Origin: Zygnema cylindricum | Lineage: Eukaryota > Streptophyta > Zygnematophyceae > Zygnematales > Zygnemataceae | DNA length: 59,632 nt | NCBI GenBank assembly: GCA_037447655.1 | Contig: JBBHKE010003159.1 | Span: 85,986-145,617 of the forward strand | Direction of reading: 5' to 3' | Shown: positions 13,033 to 23,466 of the stretch, one piece after another | Layout: every line of letters begins with the position of its first letter | Position numbering within the stretch: the first letter of the stretch is position 1 | Program-made: the position numbers and the translations under genes | Notes under the pieces: generated by a model | Databases searched by the model: none | Told to the model about the DNA's origin: nothing | What the model saw: only the letters and a program-made list of their open reading frames with translations

Positions 13033-13363
13033 GATTGTCAATCTATCCTTGTGTTTTCTTTTTGTTTCGCTTTGATTTGGACGTTAAAAACGCATGAGCT
13101 ACTACCGTACAAAAGTACATTCATCGATCTTAAGCTACAAAGAGGTACAGTAACGTACGGAAAAGTTATTTATCAAAGATAAGGTTGTCCATGTCGATAA
13201 GATGCATGGCAGCAAGGTCACGTCACATTAAGTCGCACATTGAATGAAGGCTTCTTTGACTGTTCTAGGCTTCTAGCTTCTAAGACATGGTGTCAAACTT
13301 TGCAAGTGCGAACCGTGCGACGAAAGTGCGACAACGCTTGGAACCGCTATATGTGGTGACCAC
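13033..13363. promoter_or_regulatory. HBS1: 5' flank of HBS1
   Basis: Sequence upstream of the HBS1 start on the minus strand. It should hold the 5' untranslated region and promoter, but I see no clear TATA box or other recognisable site. GTAC-containing words are frequent. Confidence 0.3.
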
Positions 13364-14329
13364 AACGATTTAATTGCTACGAATTATACGTAAAAAACGC
13401 ATTGAACCTATTGAAAAAATCGTAAAAATCGTTAATGAATTTTCGTCCGTACTATTCCGTACATGTAAACAAAAATAAATTTCACATATACCACAGTTTG
13501 TACATTTTTCGTACATTTTACGTATCTTTTAAATTTAGTCCGTACATTTTTTGAAAAAATTCGTACATTTCCGTAAAATTTATGTTCAGTTTACCGGACA
13601 GAAAGTACGACGAAGTGCAACGTATCTTTTCGGCAAATTCCGTACATGTACCGTATAAAACCGTACAGAAATCGTAAAATACCGTACAGTTACCGTAAAT
13701 TAGCCGTTCAGTTTTCCGGACAGAAAGTACATCGCGTTTTTTCCGAATTATTCAAAAGTCACGAATTATACGTTCTAATCGGAAAAAAGGAAAAAATCGC
13801 GCGATTTGAACAACTATGGTACAAAGTGTTATACCGTATAATACGAAAAAAGTATCGGCTGATCACGTTTACCACCTTGTTATTAAAATCGCGCGATTTT
13901 TTCCTTTATTGCGATTGAAACGCATAATTCGTGACTTTTGAAAAAATCGCAAAAAATAGTGATGTACTTTCTGTCCGGTAAACTGAACGGCTAATTTACG
14001 GGAACTGTACCGTATTTTACGATAGATGTACAATTCTGTACGGTAAATGTACGAAATTTGACAAAAAGATACGTTGCACTTCGTAGTACTTTCTGTCCGG
14101 TAAAGTGAACAGAAATTTTACGGAAATGTACGGAATTCTACCAGAAATATACGGACTATGACGAAAAGATACGAAAATGTACGAAAAAAGTAGAAACTGC
14201 GGTATATGTGATTTTTTTTTTTCTTTATATGTACGAAATAGTACAGACGAAAATTCATTAACGATTTTTACTATTTTTTCAAAAGGTTCAATGCGTTTGT
14301 TACGTATAATTCGTCGTGATTAAATCGTT
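13364..14329. mobile_element. Large foldback element (966-bp imperfect palindrome)
   Basis: The two halves are inverted copies of each other along nearly their whole length. The left end AACGATTTAATTGCTACGAA pairs with the right end, whose reverse complement is AACGATTTAATCACGACGAA. Inner landmarks that pair include CCGGACAGAAAGTAC with GTACTTTCTGTCCGG and AAAATCGCGCGATTT on both sides of a loop near 13805-13890. It has no plausible gene. This is a non-autonomous inverted-repeat element of unknown superfamily; no clear target duplication is visible. Confidence 0.7.
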
Positions 14330-14495
14330 CGCACTAAACGCCGTGAACAACTATGGTTTACATAGATGTCCTATTCGTACGTATTTGGACTTTTTTACGA
14401 AAACTACTTAGTATTCGTTTGTTTCGTAGCTGTCGTGAATTTCGTACGACTCACACTGTACGAAAAATTGTACGAACACAAAAAAAAAGTTGCTT

Positions 14496-15065
14496 CATTT
14501 GCGCGCGCGTATTTTTTGTCCTCCGCTCTGTCATCAGAAGGAAGCCGCCGTTGGAGACGTCGTAGATTCCGCTGCTCGTCGCTTGTTCGTTGCACTTTAC
14601 AGTTTTGCATTTTCGCTTGATTTGCGCGCGCGTATTTTTATTTGAGCGGCGAACAGCGGAATTTATGGTGTCTCGCACGCGTATTTTTATTTCAGCGGCG
14701 AGCAGCGGAATTTATGGCGTCTCGCACGCGTATTTTTTTCTCAGCGGTGAGCCGCGGAATTTATGGCGTCTCGCACGCGTATTTTTATCTCAGCGGCGAG
14801 CCGCGGAATTTATGGCGTCTTGCACGCGTATTTTTATCTCAGCGGCGAGCCGCGGGATTTATGGCGTCTCGCACGCGTACTTTTATCTCGACGGCGAGCC
14901 GCGGAATTTATGGCATCTCCAACGGCGACTTCCTTGAGCCGTTTTGCGTCATTTGCGCGCGCGTATTTTCATGTCCTCCACTCCGTCCTTAGAAGGAAGC
15001 CGCCGTTGGAGACGATGTAAATTTCGGCGCTCGCCGCTAGTTCGTTGCACTTTTCAGTTTTTTAG
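14496..15065. repeat. 49-bp tandem array flanked by a 115-bp direct repeat
   Basis: Six units of 49 bp run from about 14640 to 14915, with GCGGAATTTATGG at 14656, 14705, 14754, 14803, 14852 and 14901, exactly 49 apart. A segment starting CATTTGCGCGCGCGTATTTT and containing GGAAGCCGCCGTTGGAGACG occurs on each side, at about 14496-14610 and 14950-15065. All three plus-strand frames are open through the array because the unit lacks stop codons and is not a multiple of three. That is a by-product of the repeat, not a gene. Confidence 0.85.
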
Positions 15066-15612
15066 GTATTGAATATTTAAAAAATTTGAAATTTGAAAGT
15101 CCAACAAAAAAGTATGAATTTTACCAACGAATTTTAAAAGTTTGAAATTGTTTTATGCGCACTCTACGTAGTATTCGTTAGTTTACTCCGTGCGTTTTAT
15201 GCGCATAAGACATCTATGATGGTTTACCACATTGGAACTGAGTGAAATTACTGTACTGTAGTGAATAACGTGTACATGCGGATAATTAGCGTCTTTGATT
15301 TATTAGAATTAACTACACTAAACTACAGTATATTGTACAGCGTAATACATTATAGGCCATTTACCTAAATGTTATCACCTAACACTATTTATGATTTTGA
15401 GTAAAAAAAACATACCTTTGAAATAGTATTATACTATTATTACTCACTGATAGCCTGTTCCCACCGGAAAAAGTGTCACTTCCGCAACAAACGGGTGTTC
15501 GAATAATGTACGAATTTCCGAGCACTGACTTTTTTGTTTTCGGAAATTTTCGGAAAACCGTACATACTAACTTCCTCAAAATATTGGGGGATATTGAAGT
15601 CGGGTTAAAGTA

Positions 15613-16109
15613 CACCGCGAATCGTAATTAGAGTAAATTACTCTAATTCGGTCGCTCGAAATTTCGACTCTATCACATGAAATAGAGTAAATGACTCTAA
15701 TTTTTTCATTATTCTATTTAAGGTAAAGTTTAATTAGCGTTTTTAATTCTAATATAGGTTCGTTTTAAATAGTGTGGAGTACGGACGACCTCCTACCGTG
15801 CAAAATTGTACTTTATTAAGTAAAAAAGTACAAATAATGATTTAGCTGCGTTTTAACAAACCGCGTAGTGCAAACGTCATAATGACGATAAACTGTACAT
15901 TTTGCCAAATTTTGTACGAATACCTTATTTACAGTAGATGATATTAGCGTGCCAAATTACTGAATTAGAGTACTTAAATAAATTAGAGTAAACTTCATAG
16001 TTGAAACAACTCTATCACACAAATTAGCGTTCATTACTCTAATTTTTCTTTTTAGAATTTGTACTCTAATTTTTTCGTTGCTCTGGTAGTCTGGTTGCGA
16101 TTCGCGGTG
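15613..16109. mobile_element. MITE in the left arm of element E, copy 1 of a fused pair
   Basis: The left end CACCGCGAATCGTAATTAGA follows TA; the right end GATTCGCGGTG precedes the TA shared with the next copy. About 497 bp, non-coding. Confidence 0.75.
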
Positions 16110-16111
16110 TA

Positions 16112-16310
16112 CACCGTGAATCGTTATTAGCCTTATGTACGCTATATCGGCACCCCGATTTTTTGACATTGATACCTTAAATATTATAAATTACACTATT
16201 TAAGGAAGTGGACCATACTCTGCCACGTATCCTGGCACTAAATTAGAATGAATGACGCTAATTTTTTCTTTACACTAATAATTTCTATACGCTAATAACG
16301 ATTCACGGTG
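16112..16310. mobile_element. MITE in the left arm of element E, copy 2 of a fused pair
   Basis: Runs from CACCGTGAATCGTTATTAGC to ACGATTCACGGTG and abuts the previous MITE across one TA. Its interior (CGGCACCCCGAT, GACATTGATACCTTAAAT, TCTGCCACGT) is shared with copies at 41744, 41950 and 42186. Confidence 0.8.
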
Positions 16311-16451
16311 TGGCGTATTTTTGTGAAACATACCAACGGTAACCCGAAAAGCTGATGTAGCAAAAACAACATCCGAACGGCTATTTCGTTGTTTTCGCGC
16401 GAAAAAAACTGCACGACTTTGAACCATCGTCGTCGTCGTTCGAACATTCAT

Positions 16452-16609
16452 TCTCTCCCTCTCTTTCTCCCTCTCTCTCCCTCTCTTTTTCTTTCTCTCT
16501 CTCCCTCTGTCTCTCCCTCTCTCTTTCTCCCCTCACTCTCTCTCTCCCTTTCTCTCTCCCTCCCCTTTCCCCTCTCTCTTTCTCTATCACTCTCTATCTC
16601 TCAATATAG
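16452..16609. repeat. CT-rich low-complexity tract before the polymerase theta exon
   Basis: Imperfect (TC)n and CCCTCTCT repeats. They serve as an extended polypyrimidine tract to the acceptor TATAG at 16605-16609. Confidence 0.85.
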
Positions 16610-16715
16610 TGCGGGGAAGAGTTTCGTGGCGGAAATAATTATTTTAAGTCAAATATTGGGGTACGAAAGAAAAGCCCTTTTGGTGCTTCCTTATGTGGCT
16701 CTCTGTGCCGAGAAG
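16610..16715 (+). pseudogene. POLQ: Isolated exon of DNA polymerase theta (TEBICHI-type) helicase domain
   Basis: A 106-bp exon with intact splice sites: TATAG before it and GAGAAG followed by GTAATT after it. It encodes SAGKSFVAEIIILSQILG followed by YERKALLVLPYVALCAEK. This is helicase motif I (Walker A, AGKS) and motif Ia of plant polymerase theta, the enzyme of microhomology-mediated end joining, which reads close to SAxKSFVAE...KALLVLPYVSICAEK. No other polymerase theta exon is visible on either side: no DEAH box, no polymerase motifs. The exon lies inside the 5.6-kb block inserted in element E. It is therefore best read as a captured or stranded gene fragment, although a gene with huge introns extending beyond what I can recognise is not fully excluded. 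Confidence 0.75.
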
Positions 16716-16787
16716 GTAATTTTTAATTCTTATACAACTAGTATTTTTTTCCTGCTTTCTTTTTCTATTTTTCATGTCTTTTTTTTT

Positions 16788-16789
<2 letters not shown>

Positions 16790-16839
<50 letters not shown>

Positions 16840-16866
16840 TCTCTCTCTCTCCTCACTATTTTTTTT

Positions 16867-16899
<33 letters not shown>

Positions 16900-16950
16900 T
16901 TTTCTCTTTTTCCCACATTTTTTTCTCTCTCTCTCTCTCTCTCTCTTTTT
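16790..16950. repeat. (TC)n microsatellite after the polymerase theta exon
   Basis: Long uninterrupted CTCTCT runs separated by T-rich patches. Open frames on both strands here encode only Ser/Leu/Phe or Arg/Glu repeats and are artefacts. Confidence 0.9.
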
Positions 16951-17039
16951 TCCTGTTTTTTGCTCCTTTTTTTCATTTCTATTTTATTTTCCCTCATATC
17001 GATTTCAATTTCAGTTTTTTTTGTCGGGGTTTTGATTTT

Positions 17040-17575
17040 ACAGTTATTAGTTTGTATAATAAGTATTAGTATATTTTTTAGTATGTATTATAAGTGTTTT
17101 ACAGTTAGTAGTTTGTATAATCAGTAGTGGTTAATTACATGTATGTATAAATAGTTTTCGTGTATAAATAGTTTTAGTGTATAATTAGTTTTAGGGTATA
17201 ATTAGGATTACTGCAGTTAGTAGTCTTTATCATCAGTAATCCGTATTAGTACAGTTATTACTTTGTATAATTAGTATTAACATAGTTATAAGTCTGTATA
17301 ATTAGGGTTAGAATGGTTAGTCTGTATAATTAGTTTTATTACAGCTATTAGTCCGTATTATTAGGGTTAGCACATATTTAGTTTGTATAATTAGTGTTAG
17401 TACGGCTAGAAGTGTGTAAGATTAGTGTGAGAACATTTAATAGTCTATATAATTAGTGTTAGTGCAGTTACTAGTACTGTATAATTAGTACTAGAACAAT
17501 TTTTAGTAATGTATAATTAGTATTAGGAGAATTATTACATAATCATAAATTTCACAGTTATTTGTTTGTATATAG
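17040..17575. repeat. Degenerate AT-rich minisatellite
   Basis: Irregular tandem copies of a unit of roughly 35-40 bp containing GTTAGTAGTTTGTATAATTA. More than a dozen copies, strongly diverged, non-coding. Confidence 0.75.
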
Positions 17576-17839
17576 ACATCTGAAGCCATCAAAATTGATG
17601 TGGTCAACCTTTTTTCCAAAGCAGCACAAGGGCATCAATTTTACCGCAATCTTGTCATTTTTTTTTAGACTTGCTAGATTTTGACATTTTAGTCTATTTT
17701 TTGTCTTTTTGCTGTTGTTGGACGATTTCAGCAGCATAACTGGTCATTAGATTATGTCATTAGATTATGTCAGAATTTTTACCCAAAAACATAAATCAGC
17801 GGTTACAACATTGTTTAGGTCAGTTGCCCATGATTAGGC

Positions 17840-18330
17840 AAGAAGTTCTAAAAGCAAATCAAAGTTATGGACGGTGTTTCCGGGTTTTTTGACTCCATGC
17901 TGGTCTTTTTAGCGTCTTTACTCTTGCTACTTTGTGGAAATTCAACTTGGGATTTTTTTTGAAGGATGTACAATCAGATGGCGCAAATAGTAAGAGGCGC
18001 AATTTAGGGATATGTGTAGTTCCTGTTAGGTTCCTAGTCCTGTTTTTTGGTTAACATCCAAAGTTCGAATGTTTGAAAGGTTTTATGATCAGAAGGTGTT
18101 AAAAAAAGAGGAACTTTTGTGGTTTTTTCTTATCTTCTCACTCTTGCTGGTTATTTAAAGCCCAAATTGTGATTTTTCTTGTCAGGATTGGCAATCAGAG
18201 GCTACAGAAAAAAAAGGGCCAAAAAAGCCTAATGTCGTTTTTGTTATCTCCTCTGACGCTTGCTCGTTTTTTAAATTGTATTTTTTTCAGGATTTGCAAT
18301 TAGAGGATGCGAAGAATATTTTGTTTTTTT
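17840..18330. repeat. Degenerate tandem repeat, unit about 120 bp
   Basis: The phrase TTTTTTTCAGGATTTGCAAT and close variants (GTCAGGATTGGCAATCAGAG, GAAGGATGTACAATCAGATG) recur about every 115-125 bp, with GTCTTTACTCTTGCT-like stretches between. No coding content recognised. Confidence 0.55.
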
Positions 18331-19389
18331 TGTGGTACAATGGAGCATCTCTCTAATTCACACTCTCACCGACATTTATGTGACTGACACACTATTTTTT
18401 TATTTACACTAAACCACACTATCTCGAATATGGTGGTAGCATTGAAATAAACATAGTGTGTTGATGTCAAGTCAACAACCACCTTCACTTTTACTATATT
18501 CACAAATACCTTTTCTCAAAAAAATTAATGTAAGGAATATAAAGAGCACTAACTTTTGACTGGCCCAAAAAAGCAAAAAGCTTAACAATTTTCTTTTATC
18601 TTCTAATTTTAATGAATTTCTTGCCTACAAAAAGTACATTTATTTAATGAAGAAAGATCCGTACACACAATTTAAATTGCCTTTTTTCTTATGCCAAGTG
18701 TTACTCATATAGTACGAAATACAAACTAGTTTCTTACAAACATCTGATATTGTCACATTTTTTACCAAATCCTAAATCTTAACTGGTCACTCGGATCCCA
18801 AAAAAAACAAAAATGTATTCAAAGCTTTGCTGACATTATACGAAGGAGCATCGCCGTAAAAAATTGTAACATTTTACAATGGGAATATGCATTGAAAAAC
18901 AAACTAAGTATTAATAAAAAGAGCAATATTTTTTGCCTCAAATTCGGTTCACTATTTCCGTGGCCAAGCTTCGAGGATCCGCAAGTACAAAAAGTAAAAA
19001 AAGTACAATAGAAAATCAAATTTTCACTTTGTCAAAACAAAACAAAACAAAACAAATTAAAACAAAGCATAAGAGAGCAAAACTTATTAAACAAGACAAA
19101 TCAGAATAGTTATTCCCGTCAGCAAAGTTGAGATCTTCATGCTTTCCTAAACACAAAAAAATGACTTCTTTTTCCCAAAAAATATGTATGAAACGTGGTA
19201 TAAAAAAAAAGTAATTTGATGAGATCCACATTGTCTCTGATCATTCGATATATTTAAACATGTTTAATAATCTACCTTGCAATCTAGGTAGTATTAATCT
19301 ATGCATACTCGATATTATACGGTAAAATAGTACTAAAAGTAGATGTACTTTATCATTATTTCGCATTATACTAAATATCAACACCTCGC
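18331..19389. other. AT-rich spacer, no gene seen
   Basis: No conserved reading frame or repeat that I recognise beyond short A/T runs and a small AAAAC repeat near 19035-19060. Confidence 0.5.
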
Positions 19390-20045
19390 TGGCAATTCAA
19401 TAATCAGCTCTAACTTTTCAGAGTCTAATTTAATAATCTGAAATGTAGTACTTATGTAATATAATTAGTCGTAGTTCGTTATTATAACTTAAATTAGTTC
19501 ATCAATATAGTTCAGTAATTATATTTCATTATTGTAACTAACACAATCAAATTACGTGACATTTCCGTTACAACTGAAATTGTTTAGAAGTTTGATTAAT
19601 ATAGGAATACATAGTACCAAAAACATAATTAAATTAGTTCATCATTGTCATTAAGCAATCATAGTATATACACAAACTGTTCATCATTGCAATTAACAAA
19701 ATCAATTTACCTCGCAATCCTGTAAACGATTCAAACAGTTTAGAAGCTATAATTAATATAGCAATGCAAAACAAATAGTGACAAAGACATAATTAAATTA
19801 GTTCATCATAGTCATATAGTAACTTCATTAAATACATAAGCTATTCTCAGAATGAGCTTACCTGGCATTTTTCTAAACAATTGAAACAGTTTAAAAGCTA
19901 ATTAATATAGCAATACATAGTACCAAAAACATAATGAAATTAGTTCATCATTGTCATGAAGTAACTTTATTAAATACATAACAAAACTCTTCACACAATG
20001 AGCTTCCCTGGCAATCTTGTAAACAATTCAAACTGTTTTGCCGCC
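19390..20045. repeat. About 150-bp tandem repeat that includes the end of the shikimate dehydrogenase exon
   Basis: Four to five diverging units start near 19400, 19550, 19702, 19851 and 20000. Recognisable words are TGTAAACAATTCAAACTGTT and variants, then ATTAATATAGCAATACATAG, then AATTAGTTCATCATTGTCAT. The freshest unit carries the true end of the minus-strand exon; older units carry its decayed copies plus downstream sequence. Confidence 0.7.
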
Positions 20046-20170
20046 TGTCGAATAAACATTTCCAAACCGCTCACAGGCACAGCTCCCAATTTCTTCCCTT
20101 CTCTAAGAAATCGCGTCTCCGCAGGAATATAAACCGCATCAAAAATGACACCGTAGATTCCGAGCCCTTC
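19991..20170 (-). pseudogene. Terminal exon of a plant-type shikimate dehydrogenase (DHQ dehydratase/SDH), isolated
   Basis: On the minus strand a pyrimidine tract ending AGCAG (20175-20171) precedes a 60-codon exon ending in TGA at 19991. It encodes IYGVIFDAVYIPAETRFL then VSGLEMFIRQAAKQFELFTR, the extreme C-terminus of shikimate dehydrogenase. In plants that enzyme is fused to 3-dehydroquinate dehydratase in the plastid shikimate pathway. The match to the plant consensus (FDAVYTPxxTRLLxEA, SGLEMFxxQAxxQFExFTG) is clear. The last residues (TRLPGKLIV) are shorter than usual. No other exon of the gene is visible upstream on the minus strand, so this looks like a fragment inside the block inserted into element E. 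Confidence 0.7.
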
Positions 20171-20184
20171 CTGCTTATCCTCGA

Positions 20185-20300
20185 AAGAAAAAAAAGGAAA
20201 GGATAAGGGAGTAAAAATACGGAAGTAAGAATAAGGCAGTAAGACTAAGGAAAAAATAGGTAGTAAGGATAAGATAGTAAGAATAAGATAGTATGAGTAA
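20185..20300. repeat. AAGGATAAG-type purine repeat
   Basis: Irregular repeats of TAAGATAGTAAGAATAAG; on the minus strand they form the polypyrimidine tract of the shikimate dehydrogenase exon. Confidence 0.6.
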
Positions 20301-20459
20301 GGAAGTAAGAAAACCAACACCAACATTGAAAACACCAACACCAAACAGTTTAGTCAAAGCATCTGTATTGTTATGTTAATATACATAACATCATATGATA
20401 AAGAACGGCCCATCTAAGCCACGCAACCAATCGAAAACAGCATCATAGTAACATACATA

Positions 20460-20511
20460 CATATAGAATATATATTATTATATATATTATTATATATATA
20501 TATATATATAT

Positions 20512-20561
<50 letters not shown>

Positions 20562-20646
20562 ATATATATATATATATATATTATTATATATATATATTAT
20601 TATATATATATTATTATATATATATTATTATATATATTATTATTAT

Positions 20647-20679
<33 letters not shown>

Positions 20680-20695
20680 TATTATATACATGTAG
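20460..20695. repeat. (TA)n and TATTATA low-complexity tract
   Basis: Almost pure AT over about 235 bp, with repeated TATATATTATTATATATA palindromes. Confidence 0.9.
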
Positions 20696-20704
20696 AATAT
20701 ATAC

Positions 20705-21130
20705 ATATACATGTACACTACACCATTTCTGCCTCACTATTTTGTTTTTGCCACACTATTTTTCTGTTGCACTAGTTTTTTGTCACAATATTACTAGTTT
20801 GTAGTTTTCAGTTTCCAATTTTCAATTTTGCTGTTTTTTGTTTTTCAATTCTCAGTTTGCAGTTTTTTTATCTAAAAATATAATTTATTATAGAATATAA
20901 ATTATTTTTGTCTAAGTAATTTAATGTTACGATCTAATACAGTAATATGTTAGATAGAGTAATATAACTAATACATAATAGCATAGAAATATACATACAT
21001 ATAGACTATATGCATATATATGGGTGTACACTACACTATTTCTGCCATAATATTTTGTTTTTGCCACACTATTTTTCTGTCGCACTATTTTTATGTCACA
21101 CTATTATTAGTTTGCAGTTGCTAGTTTTCA
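20705..21130. repeat. Direct repeat about 313 bp apart
   Basis: The block starting TACACTACACCATTTCTGCC at 20714 recurs at 21027 with the same order of words (TTGTTTTTGCCACACTATTT, then AGTTTGCAGTT). Both copies follow ATATACATA-rich sequence. Confidence 0.7.
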
Positions 21131-21199
21131 ATTTTTAGTTTTGCAGTTTTCTGTTTCCAAATAAACAAATAAAAACACCACAAATTTTGACACAAAAAC

Positions 21200-21960
21200 T
21201 TCTAAAAATCCCAAATACATAACACAACTATTGGTACAAAGTTCAAAACATGACTTTTCTTTCAGTTTGGGAGGCAAAATTTGGAGATTTTTCCAGTTTT
21301 CAACCCTAAATCCAGAGTTAAAAACGAGTTCTTTCCATTTCAAATCCGGAAACTGAAGTTATTATTTGCAGTTTCATATTAAAAATCAATTTTCTTTCAT
21401 AAACTAAGTAAAAACTAGAGTTAGTTTCTCCTGTTTTTAACCCTAAAACTAGAGTTCTTTCTAGTTAAAAGTTCAAAACTATCAGTTTTTTTTCCAATTT
21501 TTACCTCTCTATCCAGACTTCAAATTTTGGGTTTTTATTCAGTTTTGGATACAAAAACTGCAGATTTTGAGTTCAAAATTGGAGTTTTTTTTATAGTATT
21601 TAACCCTAAAATTGGAGCTCTGTTCAGGTACATCTGTATCTAGAGTTCACAACGGTACTTTTTCTTCAACTTTGAATATGGAAACCGGAGCTTTTCAATG
21701 GCTGAATTCTGTAATTTAGGGTTCAGAAATGGCGATCTTATATATTTTATGGATATTTTAAACCCTAAAACTGGAGTTCTCTCTAGTTACAGGATTGAAA
21801 ACTGGATTTCTTTCCAATCTTGAACTCTGTATCCGGTGTTAAAAAATGGATTTTTTTTTCAGTTTTTTGATACCGAAACTGGATTTTTTTTCCAGTTTTG
21901 ACCCTTATATCCAGAGTTCAAAACTATAAATTTTGAAAATACACACGGAACTCCTCACAT
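21200..21960. repeat. Degenerate tandem repeat around AACCCTAAAACTGGAGTTCT
   Basis: About ten loose copies of a unit of roughly 70-80 bp with TTTCCAGTTTTGA and AACTGGAGTTCT words on the plus strand. Non-coding. Confidence 0.6.
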
Positions 21961-22144
21961 ATCATATTTACAAACATAATTCATACAAAAAAAAAAAATC
22001 ATATCGGGAAGGAAGAGCTACATAGCGAGGGAGCAGAGGAGAAGGAGGGGCGGAAGGAAAAATATGGGAGTAATACTAAAATTTGAAAATCTAGAGGTTT
22101 GTTTTTGCGCCTTTGTTTGATGACGTCAAAGCGTGTGACGTGTC

Positions 22145-23223
22145 TGTTGAAATTTATGTATTTTCTAGGTCTGTATTGGAAAAATAAATAGAGTGTTGAA
22201 AAGAGGTGACTAATAGTTCACTTCTATATTTTAGTTTGAATGTAAAGAGAGAGAAAGAGAGGATCAAAGGCACGCCATGGTTGCCGCATCATTTAGAAGG
22301 AGGCAGAATGAATTAGAAAGTATTTTACTAGTTTTAGCAAAATACTGCCACTGGCCCGATTTGAACGGTCTGTAGATTACTAAGTAGACCAACGTCTTAT
22401 CCATTATGTCACTAACGAAACGATACACGTGAAACATTTACGCATATTTAACTATTGATTCAAAGGACTAATTCGCAGCAGACTAACGAAAACGCGCATT
22501 AATCAATTCATGCATGGAAGCGAATCGAAGCCCTATAAATATAACTGATCGGACGGCCACCATTACAGCCGCCACCCGCAATAAGCTTTCGGCGGCCTTT
22601 GGGGATAGCGTCACGCGGTGCCACGTGGCGCCACATTATTTGACACCGGAGAAGATGGGAGGAGGAACCATGGCTCCCGATTTGGCACATGTCACCTTGT
22701 AGACCATGTCGTACAATGGCCGTACAATAAGTACATCGCCCATCGTACCTTCTTGTACTATATAGTGTTCCTATTGGACTAGGGTTTAGTAGTAGGTAGT
22801 CATGAGTAGGCAGACTAAGACTTAGTGATATTTCGGTACCTCTCTCTAAGAGAGCTTGTAACTATAAAGGTCATCTTTGACCAGCCATAACTTAATGCTC
22901 GGGTGAGCAAATTCAGTGATTCTTTTTGCTGCGGACTCAGGGGAGTCTAGGCTACACAGGGGTGTAGTCGGTCAGAGGTTTTTGCGTGTCAGGGTGGCAC
23001 TTATTCAGTGGGAAAGTCAAAGTGGGGAATACTGTCCAAAACACATATTCAAGCTTTGCATTCTGTGGTGGAACTGAGCACACACAAGGTCTTATCTTCA
23101 CAGGGGTGAAGTTGTATTGGGGTTTTGATTATCAAGGGATCATTCATTTGGGTTTATATCAACTTGGAGTCGGCACTATCTAGATAAGCTTCTTTTGGAT
23201 CTGCGAATACTGTGGGCAATGGA
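22145..23223 (+). mobile_element. Solo LTR related to the LTR of element C
   Basis: It begins TGTTGAAATTTATGTATTTT, matching the start of C's LTR (TGTTGGAATTCAAGTATTTT). It keeps the same order of landmarks: GCCATGG, the tRNA-like module, the GTACAATGGCCGTAC region, and TTTTTGCTGCGGACTCAGGG near the end. It stops at GGGCAATGGA, about 17 bp short of where C's LTR ends, and runs straight into the next piece of element E's arm. No internal retrotransposon sequence adjoins it. Target duplications are not clear, so the right end may be trimmed. Confidence 0.65.
22346..22416 (-). other. tRNA-like module in the solo LTR, antisense
   Basis: The minus strand reads ATAATGGATAAGACGTTGG, a good A box, and 25 bases later ACCGTTCAAATCGG, a good B box. 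It resembles a tRNA-Arg more closely than the copies in A and C do. It occupies the same LTR position as in element C. Confidence 0.5.
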
Positions 23224-23294
23224 GACACCTTCAATCAAAGTTACGTGCATAAATTTTGGTGTGAACAAGACCCGTTTTCCGATGAGTTTTCGAA

Positions 23295-23466
23295 AAATCA
23301 TCGGAATGGGCAAAAAGTTACAAATGCTCCGGTGGGAACAGGCTATCAGGGTGAAGTTCCATCACACGTTTATGTAATCATATGGCCAACTCTACAAACC
23401 GGGTTGATTAATGATAGCGTAATCCCACCGGAGCATTTGTAACATTTTGCCAATTCCGATGATTTT
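23295..23466. repeat. Hairpin-forming inverted repeat in the interior of element E
   Basis: Positions 23295-23337 pair with 23422-23465 almost perfectly (ACAAATGCTCCGGTGGGA against TCCCACCGGAGCATTTGT). The loop contains GGAACAGGCTATCAGGGTGA, which resembles the outer terminus of element E followed by the start of an F/G-like terminus. Confidence 0.7.

Noticed and set aside
14366-15020. Overlapping plus-strand frames with repeated GIYGVSHAYF-type units
   Set aside because: The 49-bp repeat unit lacks stops in all frames; no start context, homology or frame preference.
16381-17127. Long open frames on both strands, Ser/Leu/Phe- or Arg/Glu-rich
   Set aside because: They are translations of the (TC)n microsatellite; only 16610-16715 shows real protein similarity.
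22346-22416. A functional tRNA gene
   Set aside because: A- and B-box-like words are present, but no convincing acceptor stem can be drawn and it sits in an LTR; kept only as a tRNA-like module.
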